64,000 nucleotides of DNA from Actinomycetota bacterium (GCA_947449765.1 CANFSP010000001.1:310001-374000), one strand, 5' to 3'; shown: positions 36,127 through 44,644, counted from the stretch's first letter. Notes: generated by a model not told the origin, from the letters alone. A program made the numbers and translations.

Positions 36127-38148
36127 CTACTGAGCAGGTGCGCAGTCGTAGAGTGCACCCGCTGTCACGCGTGAATCGGTGACGAGTGCGCAGTTCGCAC
36201 TCACCCACGATTGGATGCTCGTACCGGTCGATGTCGCCGACCCGCTAGCGCTTGCGCCGGGAGTGCCACTCATTGCTGGTCCACCCGGTCCGCCCATTCC
36301 GCCCGGCCCACCGGTCCCACCTCCGGCGAGTACAAATCGCAACTCGCCCGAGCTCACCATGGCCTGGAAGGCGTCAAGTGACGGATAAGGGTCTTGACCG
36401 TCGAAACCGCCAATCGGCAGAACGGACTCACCCGTTGAGGTGATAATCGATGCGGCACTCTGCGCACCGTATGTCGCAACAAGATATTTCGCCGAGCCGC
36501 GGTTTTCCGTGAGGAAGGCCAGCGCGTTGGTGCTTAGCGCGGCCCCCATGCCCGGTCCGTTGCCGGCTCCCGTGCCCGCACCGATACCGCCACCGGGCAT
36601 GCCACCGGGCAAGTTGCCGGGGAGTCCACCCGGCATGCCATTTGCGCCACCGGGCATGCCGCCAGGTCCGCGCATCCCGCCTGGTCCACCCATGCCGCCA
36701 GGGCCGCCCATCGCGTTGGCGCCGCTACCGGCGACCGGGTTGATCGCGTTGCTGTGGTTGATTGTGTCAATCGTCCACGCTGCCGGGGTGAGGAGCATGC
36801 TGACGCCAGCCACGAGCGATACCCACCAGGTACGCGAGAGTGACCACTCCTCGGTGAGCAGCACGGCTGAAGCGGCGCCAATTCCCACAGCGAGTTGAAT
36901 CCACGGCAACCACGGCAGGTACGAGGAATAGCTGAGGGCAATCGCGATCGAGACCGTGACGCTCAGACCGATTAGGGCGAGCTGAGCCCACGTCTTTTTG
37001 TCCTTGCGCGCTACCGCGAAGGCCACGCCGACCAGTACAGCCATGGGAATGGCAAGAGCACTCGTGTAGAACTGGTGCATCCCGGAGACCACGGAGAACA
37101 TCACGGCCATTGTGGCGAACGTGAGGGTGAGCATCCACGTAATCGCTTTGTTCGCCTTGAGGATGAACAACAGCACGACTGCCAATACCGCGGAAGGAAT
37201 GAGCCACGCGATTTGCCCGGCGAGCTGCTCGTTGAACAGGCGAACCACCCCAGGATCTCCCGAGAATGGCGGGGTAAACGAGCGGTAGGCTCCCGTGCTC
37301 GACGTGGTCGCGCTGAAGCGGCCAAGTCCGTTGTAGCCGAAGACCATTTCCCACGGGCTGTTCGAGTAGGTGCCGCCAACATAGGGGCGTGAGGATGCGG
37401 GCACCAGCGACACGATGAGGATCCAGCCAAGCGAGACCACGAGACTCGTCGCTCCGGCGATGAGCAGATCCCGAATTTTGAGAAGCCACTTCTTCTCGAT
37501 AAGCAGATATCCCACGATCAGTGCCGGCCAGGCAGCCCACGCTTCGAGCATGTACGTCTGAAACGCGAGCCCGATCCATACGCCAGCGAGTACCAGGTGT
37601 CCGAGGGATTTCTTCTGGATCGCCACGATTGAGCTGAACAGCGCGAGAGCGAGCAGAAGTAAGAAGAATGACTGAGGCTGGTTTGATCGGGCGACGGCAG
37701 CCACGATGGGTGTTGTCGCGAAGGCGGCCCCGGCTAAGAGGCCAGCGGTCGGGCCGGCGATGCGATTAGCCGCAAAGGCAATCACGATGACCGCCGCGAC
37801 GGTGGCAATCGCATTGGGTGCCTCGATCGACCAGGTCGAGAAGCCAAACATTTTCACGAACAGCGCAGGCACCCAGTACGAGCCGGGAATCTTGTCGAGT
37901 GATCCGGTGCCTGCCGGGTCAAGAGCGCCGAAGAAGAAATTCGACCAACTCATGCTCATCGAATAGGCAATGGACGCGTAGTACTCGCTGCGTGAGGCGA
38001 CGTCGAGAGCCCACAGGTACACAAGCGCCGACAGCGCGGCAAGCGCGGTGAGGCCAGTGTGCCAACCGGTCCAGCGAAAGCGTCGCCGAGTCTCGGAAGT
38101 CGTCTCGGCGAATTCGGGGGAGCGGGGGTCAGTAGTCATCACAGCCAT
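36127..38148 (-). CDS. GT39/ArnT-like membrane glycosyltransferase with Gly/Met/Pro-rich insert
   Basis: About 673 aa from the ATG at 38148; an ATG at 38139 is equally possible. It has an N-terminal glycosyltransferase domain with about ten or more helices, including the conserved extracytoplasmic acidic loop near GSLDKIPGSYWVPALF. The region about 470-555 is low complexity (repeated GGPGGM, GGMPGG). The C-terminal domain (about 555-673) is the YkcA/B-like extracytoplasmic module with a second Gly-rich stretch. Such enzymes use polyprenyl-phosphate sugars to glycosylate envelope targets. The ATG lacks a clear ribosome-binding site. Confidence 0.87.
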   Translation of the reverse strand: MAVMTTDPRSPEFAETTSETRRRFRWTGWHTGLTALAALSALVYLWALDVASRSEYYASIAYSMSMSWSNFFFGALDPAGTGSLDKIPGSYWVPALFVKMFGFSTWSIEAPNAIATVAAVIVIAFAANRIAGPTAGLLAGAAFATTPIVAAVARSNQPQSFFLLLLALALFSSIVAIQKKSLGHLVLAGVWIGLAFQTYMLEAWAAWPALIVGYLLIEKKWLLKIRDLLIAGATSLVVSLGWILIVSLVPASSRPYVGGTYSNSPWEMVFGYNGLGRFSATTSSTGAYRSFTPPFSGDPGVVRLFNEQLAGQIAWLIPSAVLAVVLLFILKANKAITWMLTLTFATMAVMFSVVSGMHQFYTSALAIPMAVLVGVAFAVARKDKKTWAQLALIGLSVTVSIAIALSYSSYLPWLPWIQLAVGIGAASAVLLTEEWSLSRTWWVSLVAGVSMLLTPAAWTIDTINHSNAINPVAGSGANAMGGPGGMGGPGGMRGPGGMPGGANGMPGGLPGNLPGGMPGGGIGAGTGAGNGPGMGAALSTNALAFLTENRGSAKYLVATYGAQSAASIITSTGESVLPIGGFDGQDPYPSLDAFQAMVSSGELRFVLAGGGTGGPGGMGGPGGPAMSGTPGASASGSATSTGTSIQSWVSANCALVTDSRVTAGALYDCAPAQ

Positions 38149-38240
38149 GCTGGCACGATATTTACCCAACCTATGAGTCGGGTAAGAAAGGTTTCGCAGA
38201 GTCATGAGAGTTGGCAACGGTCGCGTGAAATACTGGGGGC

Positions 38241-38705
38241 ATGTCTCGCTTCTTGTATTCCGTGGAGCGCGAGTATGCGCATCCAGTCGACGTTGTCTGG
38301 TCCGCGTGGACCGACGCCGCGCAGCTGGAGAGTTGGTACCACCCGACGATTCTCACCAGCGTTCCGGGGTTGACGGTATCGGATGCGCGGGTCGGCGGCC
38401 TGTGGAAGTGTGCCGTTGACGTGCCCATGAACGATTTCGTTGCATATTTCTGGGGGCGGTACTCGGTGGTTGAGCCGCTCTCTCGGCTTGAGCATTCGCT
38501 GTCGTACTCGCAAGATCGTGCCGAATTCGATGCGGCACCCGAGGATGCACCGGCACATCAGATCGTGGTCGAGTTCGACGCTCGCGGAAACACGAGCTGG
38601 GTCAAGTTCAGCCAATTCGGTGACATGCCCGACGAGCAGATTGATGCCACCCGTGATGGCATGACGAGTTACTTTGACTCGCTCGAAATGTTTCTCGACG
38701 AATAA
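38241..38705 (+). CDS. SRPBCC / AHSA1-like ligand-binding protein
   Basis: 154 aa. START-like fold opening with VEREYAHPVDVVWSAWTDAAQLESWYHP, typical of AHSA1-type SRPBCC proteins that bind hydrophobic ligands. The remaining segments (GRYSVVEPLSRLEHSLSY, DGMTSYFDSLEMFL) fit. A weak AATACT box lies six bases before the ATG. Function unknown. Confidence 0.85.
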   Translation: MSRFLYSVEREYAHPVDVVWSAWTDAAQLESWYHPTILTSVPGLTVSDARVGGLWKCAVDVPMNDFVAYFWGRYSVVEPLSRLEHSLSYSQDRAEFDAAPEDAPAHQIVVEFDARGNTSWVKFSQFGDMPDEQIDATRDGMTSYFDSLEMFLDE

Positions 38706-38731
38706 GCACTCTTTTGCGCAGGGTGTGCCCC

Positions 38732-38808
38732 TAGACTGACGCCAAGGTACGACGGCGGTTCCGGTTGCACGGAGTTGTCGCCACAACACAGTCGGCAGGG
38801 GGAACTCG
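38732..38808 (+). promoter_or_regulatory. Promoter and structured leader of the GAF-ANTAR operon
   Basis: TAGACT at 38732-38737 predicts a start near 38744. The leader contains two adjacent hairpins: TTCCG/CGGAG with six-base loop GTTGCA (38759-38774) and GTTGT/ACAAC with loop CGCC (38774-38787). A GGCG at 38754-38757 could alternatively pair with CGCC at 38779-38782. A purine-rich AGGGGGAA (38797-38804) then precedes a mini-ORF. Paired small hairpins are what ANTAR proteins bind, but only the first loop has six bases. Confidence 0.4.
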
Positions 38809-38847
38809 ATGACAACTGCTACTTGTATCGACGAAGCGGATGCCTAA
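38809..38847 (+). CDS. 12-codon leader ORF overlapping the GAF-ANTAR start
   Basis: Encodes MTTATCIDEADA and stops at 38845-38847, five bases beyond the GAF-ANTAR ATG (38840). It has a strong AGGGGGAA ribosome-binding site, whereas the downstream ATG has only a weak one, so translational coupling is likely. Could also be a chance ORF. Confidence 0.4.
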   Translation: MTTATCIDEADA

Positions 38848-39538
38848 CCAGCGACTGAGCTTCATCTCGGACAAAATACGTGAGTCGGATGCGTCTCTGA
38901 GCTTGGTTCACCGATTCTGCGTGGTTGCCGCCGAATTGCTTCGCGCTCAATCTGCGTCCATCGCACTCGTGATTGACCAGGCCTATAGCGCCATTGCTGC
39001 ATCGAGCCCGCTGGGCACGCTCCTCGAGGAACAGCAGTTTGCGTTCGGTGATGGGCCGACATATGACTCCCGCGAATCTCCCATCCCGATCATCGTTGAA
39101 GACATGACGGACCGACATTCAGCTCAGAAATGGCCTGCCTTTGCTCCGGTCGCATCGAAGCACGACATTCGCGCGGTGTACGCGTTTCCGCTTCGAGTGG
39201 GAAGTGCTTACCTTGGAGTGCTCACCGTGTATCGGGTCGAGCACGGTGAACCGACTGCACAGGAGTACGCCGACGGACTTATTCTCGCGGCCCTAGCAAC
39301 CAATGAGCTCGTGAGGCAGCAGGCCGGCATTGCGGCAGGCGATGTGTTGTCGAGCTCCGAGCCCGGGTTGAGTGATCAGTCCACGGTCCAAATTGCTGCG
39401 GGAATGGTGGCTGAAGCCTTGAATTGTTCGATCGTTTCAGCGCTCGTGCGTATTCGTGCGCGTGCTTTTGCCGACGACAAACCTGTAAACGACATTGCCC
39501 GTGCGATCGTCGCACGGGAACTGATTTTGACGAAGTAA
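38840..39538 (+). CDS. GAF-ANTAR domain regulator 1
   Basis: 232 aa. GAF sensor domain (about 15-150: ASSPLGTLLEEQQFAFGDGPTYDS and the VYAFPLRVGSAYLGVLTVYR core) and C-terminal ANTAR RNA-binding domain (about 178-228: VQIAAGMVAEALNCSIVSALVRIRARAF). ANTAR proteins bind paired hairpins in nascent RNA and prevent termination. First gene of a three-gene run with a second ANTAR protein and a glycosyltransferase. Confidence 0.85.
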   Translation: MPNQRLSFISDKIRESDASLSLVHRFCVVAAELLRAQSASIALVIDQAYSAIAASSPLGTLLEEQQFAFGDGPTYDSRESPIPIIVEDMTDRHSAQKWPAFAPVASKHDIRAVYAFPLRVGSAYLGVLTVYRVEHGEPTAQEYADGLILAALATNELVRQQAGIAAGDVLSSSEPGLSDQSTVQIAAGMVAEALNCSIVSALVRIRARAFADDKPVNDIARAIVARELILTK

Positions 39539-39555
39539 GAGATAAGGAAACGGTC

Positions 39556-40296
39556 ATGGCTGAGACTCTGTATGAGATCCCCGATGCAACCGAGTTGGCG
39601 GTCACGCTGATTGACATCACGCGTGCGGTGACAGCGGGGGCGGAGACAATCGACATTTTTACGACTCTGGCGGAAAAATGTGTTTCACTTCTGCCGGTGA
39701 CTGCTGCGGGGATCCTGCTGCGGGATGTGACCGGCACACTGCAAGTCATTGGCGCCTCGAGCCCATCCGCACACCTGCTTGACCTTTTTCAGGTTCAAAA
39801 CGAGGAAGGTCCATGCCTCGAATGCTCCTCAACCGGTGAGGCGGTGAGCGACACCGATTTGAGTCCCACCGGGCGCTGGCCTCGATTCAGCTCTCTAGCG
39901 CGGTCGCACAACTTCTCTGCCGTTTACGCGCTTCCGTTGCGCTCGCGAGACCTCACCATCGGGGCGCTCAATCTCTTTGCCGAACAACAGCTGTCGCCCG
40001 GGCGCCTTCTGGTTGCTCAGGCTCTCGCCGACGCGGCAACGTTGTCACTGTTGCAGGTAGACCCGCAAGTCGACCTGCAGATTGTGATTCGTCGCATTCA
40101 CGTCGCCGTGGAATCACGCAATGCCGTTGAGCAAGCCCAGGGCATGATCGCGCAACGCTTTACCATCGATGCGGAACAAGCGCTCGTTCGCCTGCACGAG
40201 GTATCGGCACAAACCGCGTTGACGCTGGTCGAAGTTGCTCTGGCGGTGACCTCGAGAGACCCTGATTCGCCGGTTGCGCGATTGCTTCAGCCATGA
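39556..40296 (+). CDS. GAF-ANTAR domain regulator 2
   Basis: 246 aa from the ATG at 39556, preceded by AAGGAAACGG. GAF domain (about 20-165; EEGPCLECSSTGEAVSDTDLS, FSAVYALPLRSRDLTIGALNLF) and ANTAR domain (about 180-236; RNAVEQAQGMIAQRFTIDAEQALVRL). It is clearly a paralogue of regulator 1 but diverged. Its stop overlaps the GT2 start by four bases (ATGA), indicating translational coupling. Confidence 0.88.
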   Translation: MAETLYEIPDATELAVTLIDITRAVTAGAETIDIFTTLAEKCVSLLPVTAAGILLRDVTGTLQVIGASSPSAHLLDLFQVQNEEGPCLECSSTGEAVSDTDLSPTGRWPRFSSLARSHNFSAVYALPLRSRDLTIGALNLFAEQQLSPGRLLVAQALADAATLSLLQVDPQVDLQIVIRRIHVAVESRNAVEQAQGMIAQRFTIDAEQALVRLHEVSAQTALTLVEVALAVTSRDPDSPVARLLQP

Positions 40297-41774
40297 CGGA
40301 TCCCGGCGAGGACGACACCTCACGTTTTCGAATTCGCCGGATGATTGTGAGCGGACCGCATCCCGAGTCTCGTGCCGAGAATCTTGAAGGAGAAAAAGAG
40401 CCACTGCGACAGGGTGAACCGTTTCCCTTTGTCATCGCGATCATTCCGGCGTACAACGAGCAGGACTCTATTGAGCGAACCATTGGCTCTCTTCGAGCGC
40501 AGACGCGTCGCCCGGATGAAATTATCGTGCTGGCCGACAACTGCACAGATGCGACCGTCGCTCTCGCCCTTGCCGCTGGGGTCTCGGTGATGGAATCCGT
40601 GAATAATGCCGACGGAAAAGCCGGTGCGCTAAATTCGCTGCTCGCGGACATCTTGCCGATGCTGGAGTTTGACGACACCATCCTCGTGATGGATGCAGAC
40701 ACGGTGCTCAACGAGAGATTCATCGAATCCACCGAGACCATGCTCTTCACGCCATCGAAAAAACCCATTGCGGGTGTCGGAGGAATATTTCTCGCCGATC
40801 GGGAAGACGCGTGGAACCTGGTTCGCCAGCTGCAATCGAATGAGTACGTGCGCTACCAGCGCAGACTTTCGAGACGGCACGGGCGTGCTCTCGTGTTGAC
40901 GGGAACGGGAACCGTTTTTCGGGCGGGTGTGCTCCGCGAGGTGATGACGGCCCGTCGGGAAAAACGACTCCCCGACCTGGGTGGCACTGGTGCCGTATAT
41001 GACACCTCCGCACTCACCGAGGACAACGAACTCACCATCAGTGTCAAGGAACTGGGCTATCGAGTTGTTTCGCCGAAGGACTGCACAGTTGAAACAGCCA
41101 TGATGCCCACTGTGGGAAGTCTGTACAAACAACGTCGCCGATGGCAACGCGGCGCACTCGAAAACTTGATCGCCCATGGGCTCAACCTGCACACCGTGCC
41201 GTACATGTTGCGTCAAATGCTCACCTACTTGGGCGTCATGTTTTTGCCGTTCTACGTCTACACGCTCACCTTTGCGCTCATCACCCAGAGCGACATCGAT
41301 TTTGTTCAGCCCCTCTGGGTTGCGGTGGCTGTGTTGTATCTGTTCGAGCAAACGTTCTCCGTTCGAAAAGGGGGATGGAAAGCCATTCTCGTTTCACTGG
41401 CAATCGTCCCCGAGATCGTGCTCAATGTCTTTCTCGACATCGTCTACATCGTCACTTTCTGGGGAACCGTATTCGCAACGGACGAGGCGTGGGGTCGGAT
41501 GCGGCACCTGGACAGTGCCGAGTTCAAACGAAGCGGGCAGCCGAGACAGTCGCCTCTCATCACGCGAAATATGCACGGCACGCACGACCTGCGCAAGTCT
41601 CGCCGAGCTCGAACCTTTGAGGTGGTGAGCGCAACTCTGCTTGCGCTCTCGCTGATGGCGATGGCGGCCATTCCACTCGTCAACTTGCAGATCGCCTGGG
41701 ACATCATTGCGGTTTACGTGTTGATCGGCGCAATAGCGACCCTGGGACGACTTGTACCCGTGCGCACCTTCTAG
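40293..41774 (+). CDS. Processive family 2 membrane glycosyltransferase
   Basis: 493 aa. Cytosolic GT-A domain (about 50-290) with IPAYNEQDSIERT, DADTV (DxD), TEDNEL and KQRRRWQRG (the Q/RxxRW acceptor motif), followed by helices at about 308-360, 365-395 and 445-490. Layout resembles cellulose, hyaluronan or poly-GlcNAc synthases that make and export a polysaccharide. No cyclic-di-GMP PilZ domain is present. Co-expressed with two ANTAR regulators, so polymer synthesis may respond to a GAF ligand. Confidence 0.92.
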   Translation: MTDPGEDDTSRFRIRRMIVSGPHPESRAENLEGEKEPLRQGEPFPFVIAIIPAYNEQDSIERTIGSLRAQTRRPDEIIVLADNCTDATVALALAAGVSVMESVNNADGKAGALNSLLADILPMLEFDDTILVMDADTVLNERFIESTETMLFTPSKKPIAGVGGIFLADREDAWNLVRQLQSNEYVRYQRRLSRRHGRALVLTGTGTVFRAGVLREVMTARREKRLPDLGGTGAVYDTSALTEDNELTISVKELGYRVVSPKDCTVETAMMPTVGSLYKQRRRWQRGALENLIAHGLNLHTVPYMLRQMLTYLGVMFLPFYVYTLTFALITQSDIDFVQPLWVAVAVLYLFEQTFSVRKGGWKAILVSLAIVPEIVLNVFLDIVYIVTFWGTVFATDEAWGRMRHLDSAEFKRSGQPRQSPLITRNMHGTHDLRKSRRARTFEVVSATLLALSLMAMAAIPLVNLQIAWDIIAVYVLIGAIATLGRLVPVRTF

Positions 41775-41791
41775 CCCGAGCTATCCCGGTC

Positions 41792-41803
41792 TAGCATGAG
41801 GGA
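41792..41803 (+). promoter_or_regulatory. Leaderless -10 box TAGCAT
   Basis: TAGCAT is followed by six bases (GAGGGA) and the ATG at 41804. GAGGGA abuts the start and is too close for a normal ribosome-binding site. Confidence 0.4.
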
Positions 41804-42151
41804 ATGACACGTGCTCAGGTGGACGATTACCTCGCGAGCGTGCCTGAGCCGGGACGCTCTGGTCTCGAGGCGCTGCGGGCGAGCATCCACGCGGTCTTGC
41901 CCAATGTCGACGAAGTGATTTCTTACGGCATCCCCGGTTTTGCGGTGAATGGGCGAGTGGTCGCCGGTTTCGCCGCGAACAAAAAGTTTTTGTCGTACTA
42001 TCCCCACTCGGGCCAGGTGCTCACCATGGCAGGGGATGCGGTCGCCGGCTACAGTCAGACCAAGGGCGCTCTGCACTTCGACGTCGACGCCACTCTGCCC
42101 CTCGAGTTGGTCGAGTTGCTCATCCGGCTCACGCAGTCACTGCACGCGTAG
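41804..42151 (+). CDS. DUF1801 (YdhG-like) protein
   Basis: 115 aa. VDDYLASVPEPGRSGLEALRASIHAVLPNVDEVISYGIPGF is the DUF1801 signature; members are small soluble proteins including an iron chaperone in Bacillus. A role in iron handling is therefore possible but unproven. Co-directional with the next membrane protein. Confidence 0.87.
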   Translation: MTRAQVDDYLASVPEPGRSGLEALRASIHAVLPNVDEVISYGIPGFAVNGRVVAGFAANKKFLSYYPHSGQVLTMAGDAVAGYSQTKGALHFDVDATLPLELVELLIRLTQSLHA

Positions 42152-42160
42152 GCTGAACCC

Positions 42161-42847
42161 ATGAGTGTTCCCGAGCCGATGCGGCGACGCACCTCGAATC
42201 GATGGCCTGCCTTCGTGGGCATTGTCATCATGCTGACCATCTATGCGATCACGCCCCAGAACATTGTTCCCAGGCTGTGGCTCATCGTCATTGCGGTGGT
42301 GATGCTGCTGCTCATCATCATCGTTAATCCCGGCAGGAGCGGCGTCGAATCGAACATTGTGCGCTGGCTCGCCATCGCGCTGTCACTGATGCTGATGATG
42401 TTCAATCTGGTCGATGTGGTCTTCATCGTGGCCGACCTCATCAACGGGCAGACACTGGGTCGACTCGTGCTGCTCGAGGCGGCCGAGGTGTGGATAGCCA
42501 ACGTCATCGCGTTCAGCCTGGTCTACTGGGAAATTGACCGCGGCGGACCCATCGCCCGGGCAACGCTCTCCCGTGAGAGTCTGCCTACCGCCGATTTTAA
42601 ATTTCCGCAGGATGACGAGCGTGCTGCAGCGAGTGAGGTGGAACGCTCATCGTCAACGAGTAAAGCCAACTGGCGCCCCGGCTACGTGGACTACCTCTAC
42701 ATTGCGTTGACCAACATGATGGCGTTTACCCCGAACGACGTGGTGCCGCTCACGGCACGGACGAAAATTCTCATGGGAATACAGGGCCTCAGCGGATTCG
42801 TGATTCTCGCCTTGGTTATCGGCCGCTCCGTCAACATTCTCGCCTAG
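42161..42847 (+). CDS. Multi-pass membrane protein of unknown function
   Basis: 228 aa with about six helices (17-35, 38-55, 63-85, 103-125, 165-180, 205-225), a YVDYLYIALTNMMAFTPNDVVPLT segment with the Asn-Asp loop found in a group of actinobacterial membrane proteins resembling DUF1345 topology, and a short acidic cytosolic loop. Ten bases after the DUF1801 stop, so co-transcription is likely. Confidence 0.75.
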   Translation: MSVPEPMRRRTSNRWPAFVGIVIMLTIYAITPQNIVPRLWLIVIAVVMLLLIIIVNPGRSGVESNIVRWLAIALSLMLMMFNLVDVVFIVADLINGQTLGRLVLLEAAEVWIANVIAFSLVYWEIDRGGPIARATLSRESLPTADFKFPQDDERAAASEVERSSSTSKANWRPGYVDYLYIALTNMMAFTPNDVVPLTARTKILMGIQGLSGFVILALVIGRSVNILA

Positions 42848-42858
42848 CGCGCCCTCGG

Positions 42859-42870
42859 TAAACTTGGGCC
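42859..42870 (+). promoter_or_regulatory. Leaderless -10 box TAAACT
   Basis: TAAACT is followed by six bases (TGGGCC) and the ATG of the oxidoreductase at 42871. Confidence 0.45.
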
Positions 42871-43644
42871 ATGACCTCCCCACGCATCGCCGTTCTTGGG
42901 CAGGCTGCTGCTGGTGCCGCGCTTGCCGTGCGGTTGCAGTCGGCAGGCGCATCCGTTGTGGGGTTCGATCACGCTGCCCCGAAGCGCCCGCAGGTGGAGC
43001 AGGCCGCCTCGCTCGCCGAGGCTGTTGCCATGGCCGATGTGGTTCTTTCTCTGAACTCGTCGGCGCACGCACTGACCTACGCGCGGGATGCTGCCGCGCG
43101 CCTTGCCCCGAACGCGTTGTTTGCCGACCTCAACCCGGGGCCTCCTCGGCTCAAAGAGAATCTCGCCGAGCTTTTCGCACATGATGCTTTTGTTGATGTG
43201 GCCGACCTTGACCCCTTCCTGGTGGCCGGGCCCTCTGGCCGCAGGCTCATCGATGTGCTCGCGCCGTTAGGTCTCGCCATGGAACTCGTGTCGGATCGGG
43301 TGGGGGATGCAGCTGCCCACGCGCTGACGCGCAGCATCCTCACCAAATGCATGGCCGGTGTAGTGGTCGACTACATGTGGGCCGCCGAGAAAATGGGTCT
43401 GACCGAGTGGGCGTATGGCGAGCTGCAACGCGAGTTCGATTCGATGGATGCCGAGACGGCACGCGCGTTCTTGCGCGAATCCGGGCGCGACGTGAAGCGC
43501 CGCGAAATCGAGATGCTCGATGTGGTCGAAATGCTGGAGAGCGTGGACTATCACTCGTTGTTCGTGCCACCCACGCAGCTCGTCTACAACAAGGTGTATC
43601 ACTCGATAAAAGTTCCCTATTCACAAACCGAGCCAGAGGATTAG
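42871..43644 (+). CDS. 6-phosphogluconate dehydrogenase-like NAD(P) oxidoreductase (DUF1932)
   Basis: 257 aa. Rossmann motif GQAAAGAAL (9-17) is close to the GxGxxG pattern but starts G-Q-A. A C-terminal helical domain (DAAAHALTRSILTKCMAGVVVDYMWAAEKMGL) resembles DUF1932 of the 3-hydroxyisobutyrate dehydrogenase-related group. Substrate unknown. Confidence 0.8.
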   Translation: MTSPRIAVLGQAAAGAALAVRLQSAGASVVGFDHAAPKRPQVEQAASLAEAVAMADVVLSLNSSAHALTYARDAAARLAPNALFADLNPGPPRLKENLAELFAHDAFVDVADLDPFLVAGPSGRRLIDVLAPLGLAMELVSDRVGDAAAHALTRSILTKCMAGVVVDYMWAAEKMGLTEWAYGELQREFDSMDAETARAFLRESGRDVKRREIEMLDVVEMLESVDYHSLFVPPTQLVYNKVYHSIKVPYSQTEPED

Positions 43645-43652
43645 CCAAACAC

Positions 43653-43664
43653 TAAACTTCGGGT
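43653..43664 (+). promoter_or_regulatory. Leaderless -10 box TAAACT for DUF5993
   Basis: TAAACT, six bases (TCGGGT), then ATG at 43665. Strikingly similar to the promoter at 42859. Confidence 0.45.
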
Positions 43665-43823
43665 ATGGATACCATCGTCTTCGGGTTGATTCTCGCAGCG
43701 GCCATCATCATCGTGCTCAACGAAAAACGCTGGATTATCGTGACCAGCTGGGTTGTCGCCACGGTTGCCGCGTTCGTTCTGTTCATCCACCACGTGACCA
43801 CGGCTCTGCCGTTGAATTTCTAG
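43665..43823 (+). CDS. DUF5993 small membrane protein
   Basis: 52 aa with two hydrophobic helices (about 4-18 and 23-42). The sequence begins MDTIVFGLILAAAIIIVL and ends near TTALPLNF. It matches the DUF5993 pattern, a small protein often next to dsbB. It lies 13 bases before the dsbB-like gene, so it probably helps the disulfide-bond protein. Confidence 0.82.
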   Translation: MDTIVFGLILAAAIIIVLNEKRWIIVTSWVVATVAAFVLFIHHVTTALPLNF

Positions 43824-43836
43824 GGGGGATGCGATC

Positions 43837-44484
43837 ATGACAACGAATACTTCGTCTTCCGCATCCCACTCACGCACGGCAGCGACGCTCCGCGCCGAGG
43901 CAGACTATGTCGCAGGACGCCTCGGTTTCTGGGCTCAGGTGCTGTTCATCGTCGCCTATGTCGGCATTCTCTCGACCGCAATGTTCGTTTTTCAGTTCGG
44001 TCTCGGCGAGATGCCCTGCCCGCTGTGCATCACCCAGCGCATGGCGATGATGCTTGCAAGCCTCGGTCCCGTTTACGTCGTCACGCAGAGTTTGCGCGGG
44101 CTACTGACCACCACCAAGTTCATGGTCGGTCTCGGTATGGCCGTGCTGGGTGCGATCGTGGGCGCCATCATGTCTACGCGGCAGGTGGAGCTACACATTC
44201 TGCCGGGAGACCCCGGATACGGGACTGCGATTTTTGGCTTGCACCTCTACACCTGGGCGCTCATCACGTTCATGGTCGTGCTGATCTTCGCCGGCGTGAT
44301 TCTTTTGTTCGGCCACGAGTTCGTGCCGATTGCGCCGCGTTCGCGCGGGGGACGCCGCCTGGCCTGGATTATCGTGTGGGCGCTCGTTGCCACGATCGCC
44401 ATCAACATGTTGGTCGTGTTCGCCGAAGAAGGGTTCAACTGGTTCTTGCCGGATGACCCGACGCGCTACATGTTGTTTGGGTAG
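43837..44484 (+). CDS. DsbB-like disulfide-bond formation protein
   Basis: 215 aa. About four to five helices and a CPLC motif (residues 51-54 in MPCPLCITQRM) matching DsbB's first redox pair, which reoxidises DsbA-like thiol oxidases using quinone. No DsbA-like gene is adjacent. Preceded by DUF5993. Followed by a 27-bp repeat array. Confidence 0.9.
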   Translation: MTTNTSSSASHSRTAATLRAEADYVAGRLGFWAQVLFIVAYVGILSTAMFVFQFGLGEMPCPLCITQRMAMMLASLGPVYVVTQSLRGLLTTTKFMVGLGMAVLGAIVGAIMSTRQVELHILPGDPGYGTAIFGLHLYTWALITFMVVLIFAGVILLFGHEFVPIAPRSRGGRRLAWIIVWALVATIAINMLVVFAEEGFNWFLPDDPTRYMLFG

Positions 44485-44485
44485 G

Positions 44486-44640
44486 GGTCTCGACGGGCTC
44501 GACCGACGTGGGGGTCTCGACAGGCTCGACCGACGTGGGGGTCTCGACAGGCTCGACCGACGTGGGGGTCTCGACAAGCTCGACCGGCGAGGGGGTCTCG
44601 ACAGGCTCGACCGACGTGGGGGTCTCGACCGGCGGAGCGA
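44486..44640 (+). repeat. 27-bp tandem repeat, about six copies of the TCGACARGCTCGA element
   Basis: The unit contains GGTCTCGACAGGCTCGACC plus a GACGTGG spacer, with a 27-bp period. Copies vary at a few positions (GGGCTC, AAGCTC, CGGCGAG). It fills the gap between dsbB and the ligC stop codon. No spacer diversity typical of CRISPR. Related copies at 7711 and 50.7-51.0 kb. Confidence 0.9.
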
Positions 44641-44644
44641 GGGG

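Noticed and set aside
36440-36898. Proline-rich open frame opposite the Gly-rich part of the GT39 gene
   Set aside because: Arises by reading Gly/Met-rich codons backwards.
44486-44640. CRISPR-like regularly spaced array
   Set aside because: The 27-bp unit repeats back to back with no unique spacers, and no cas genes are present.
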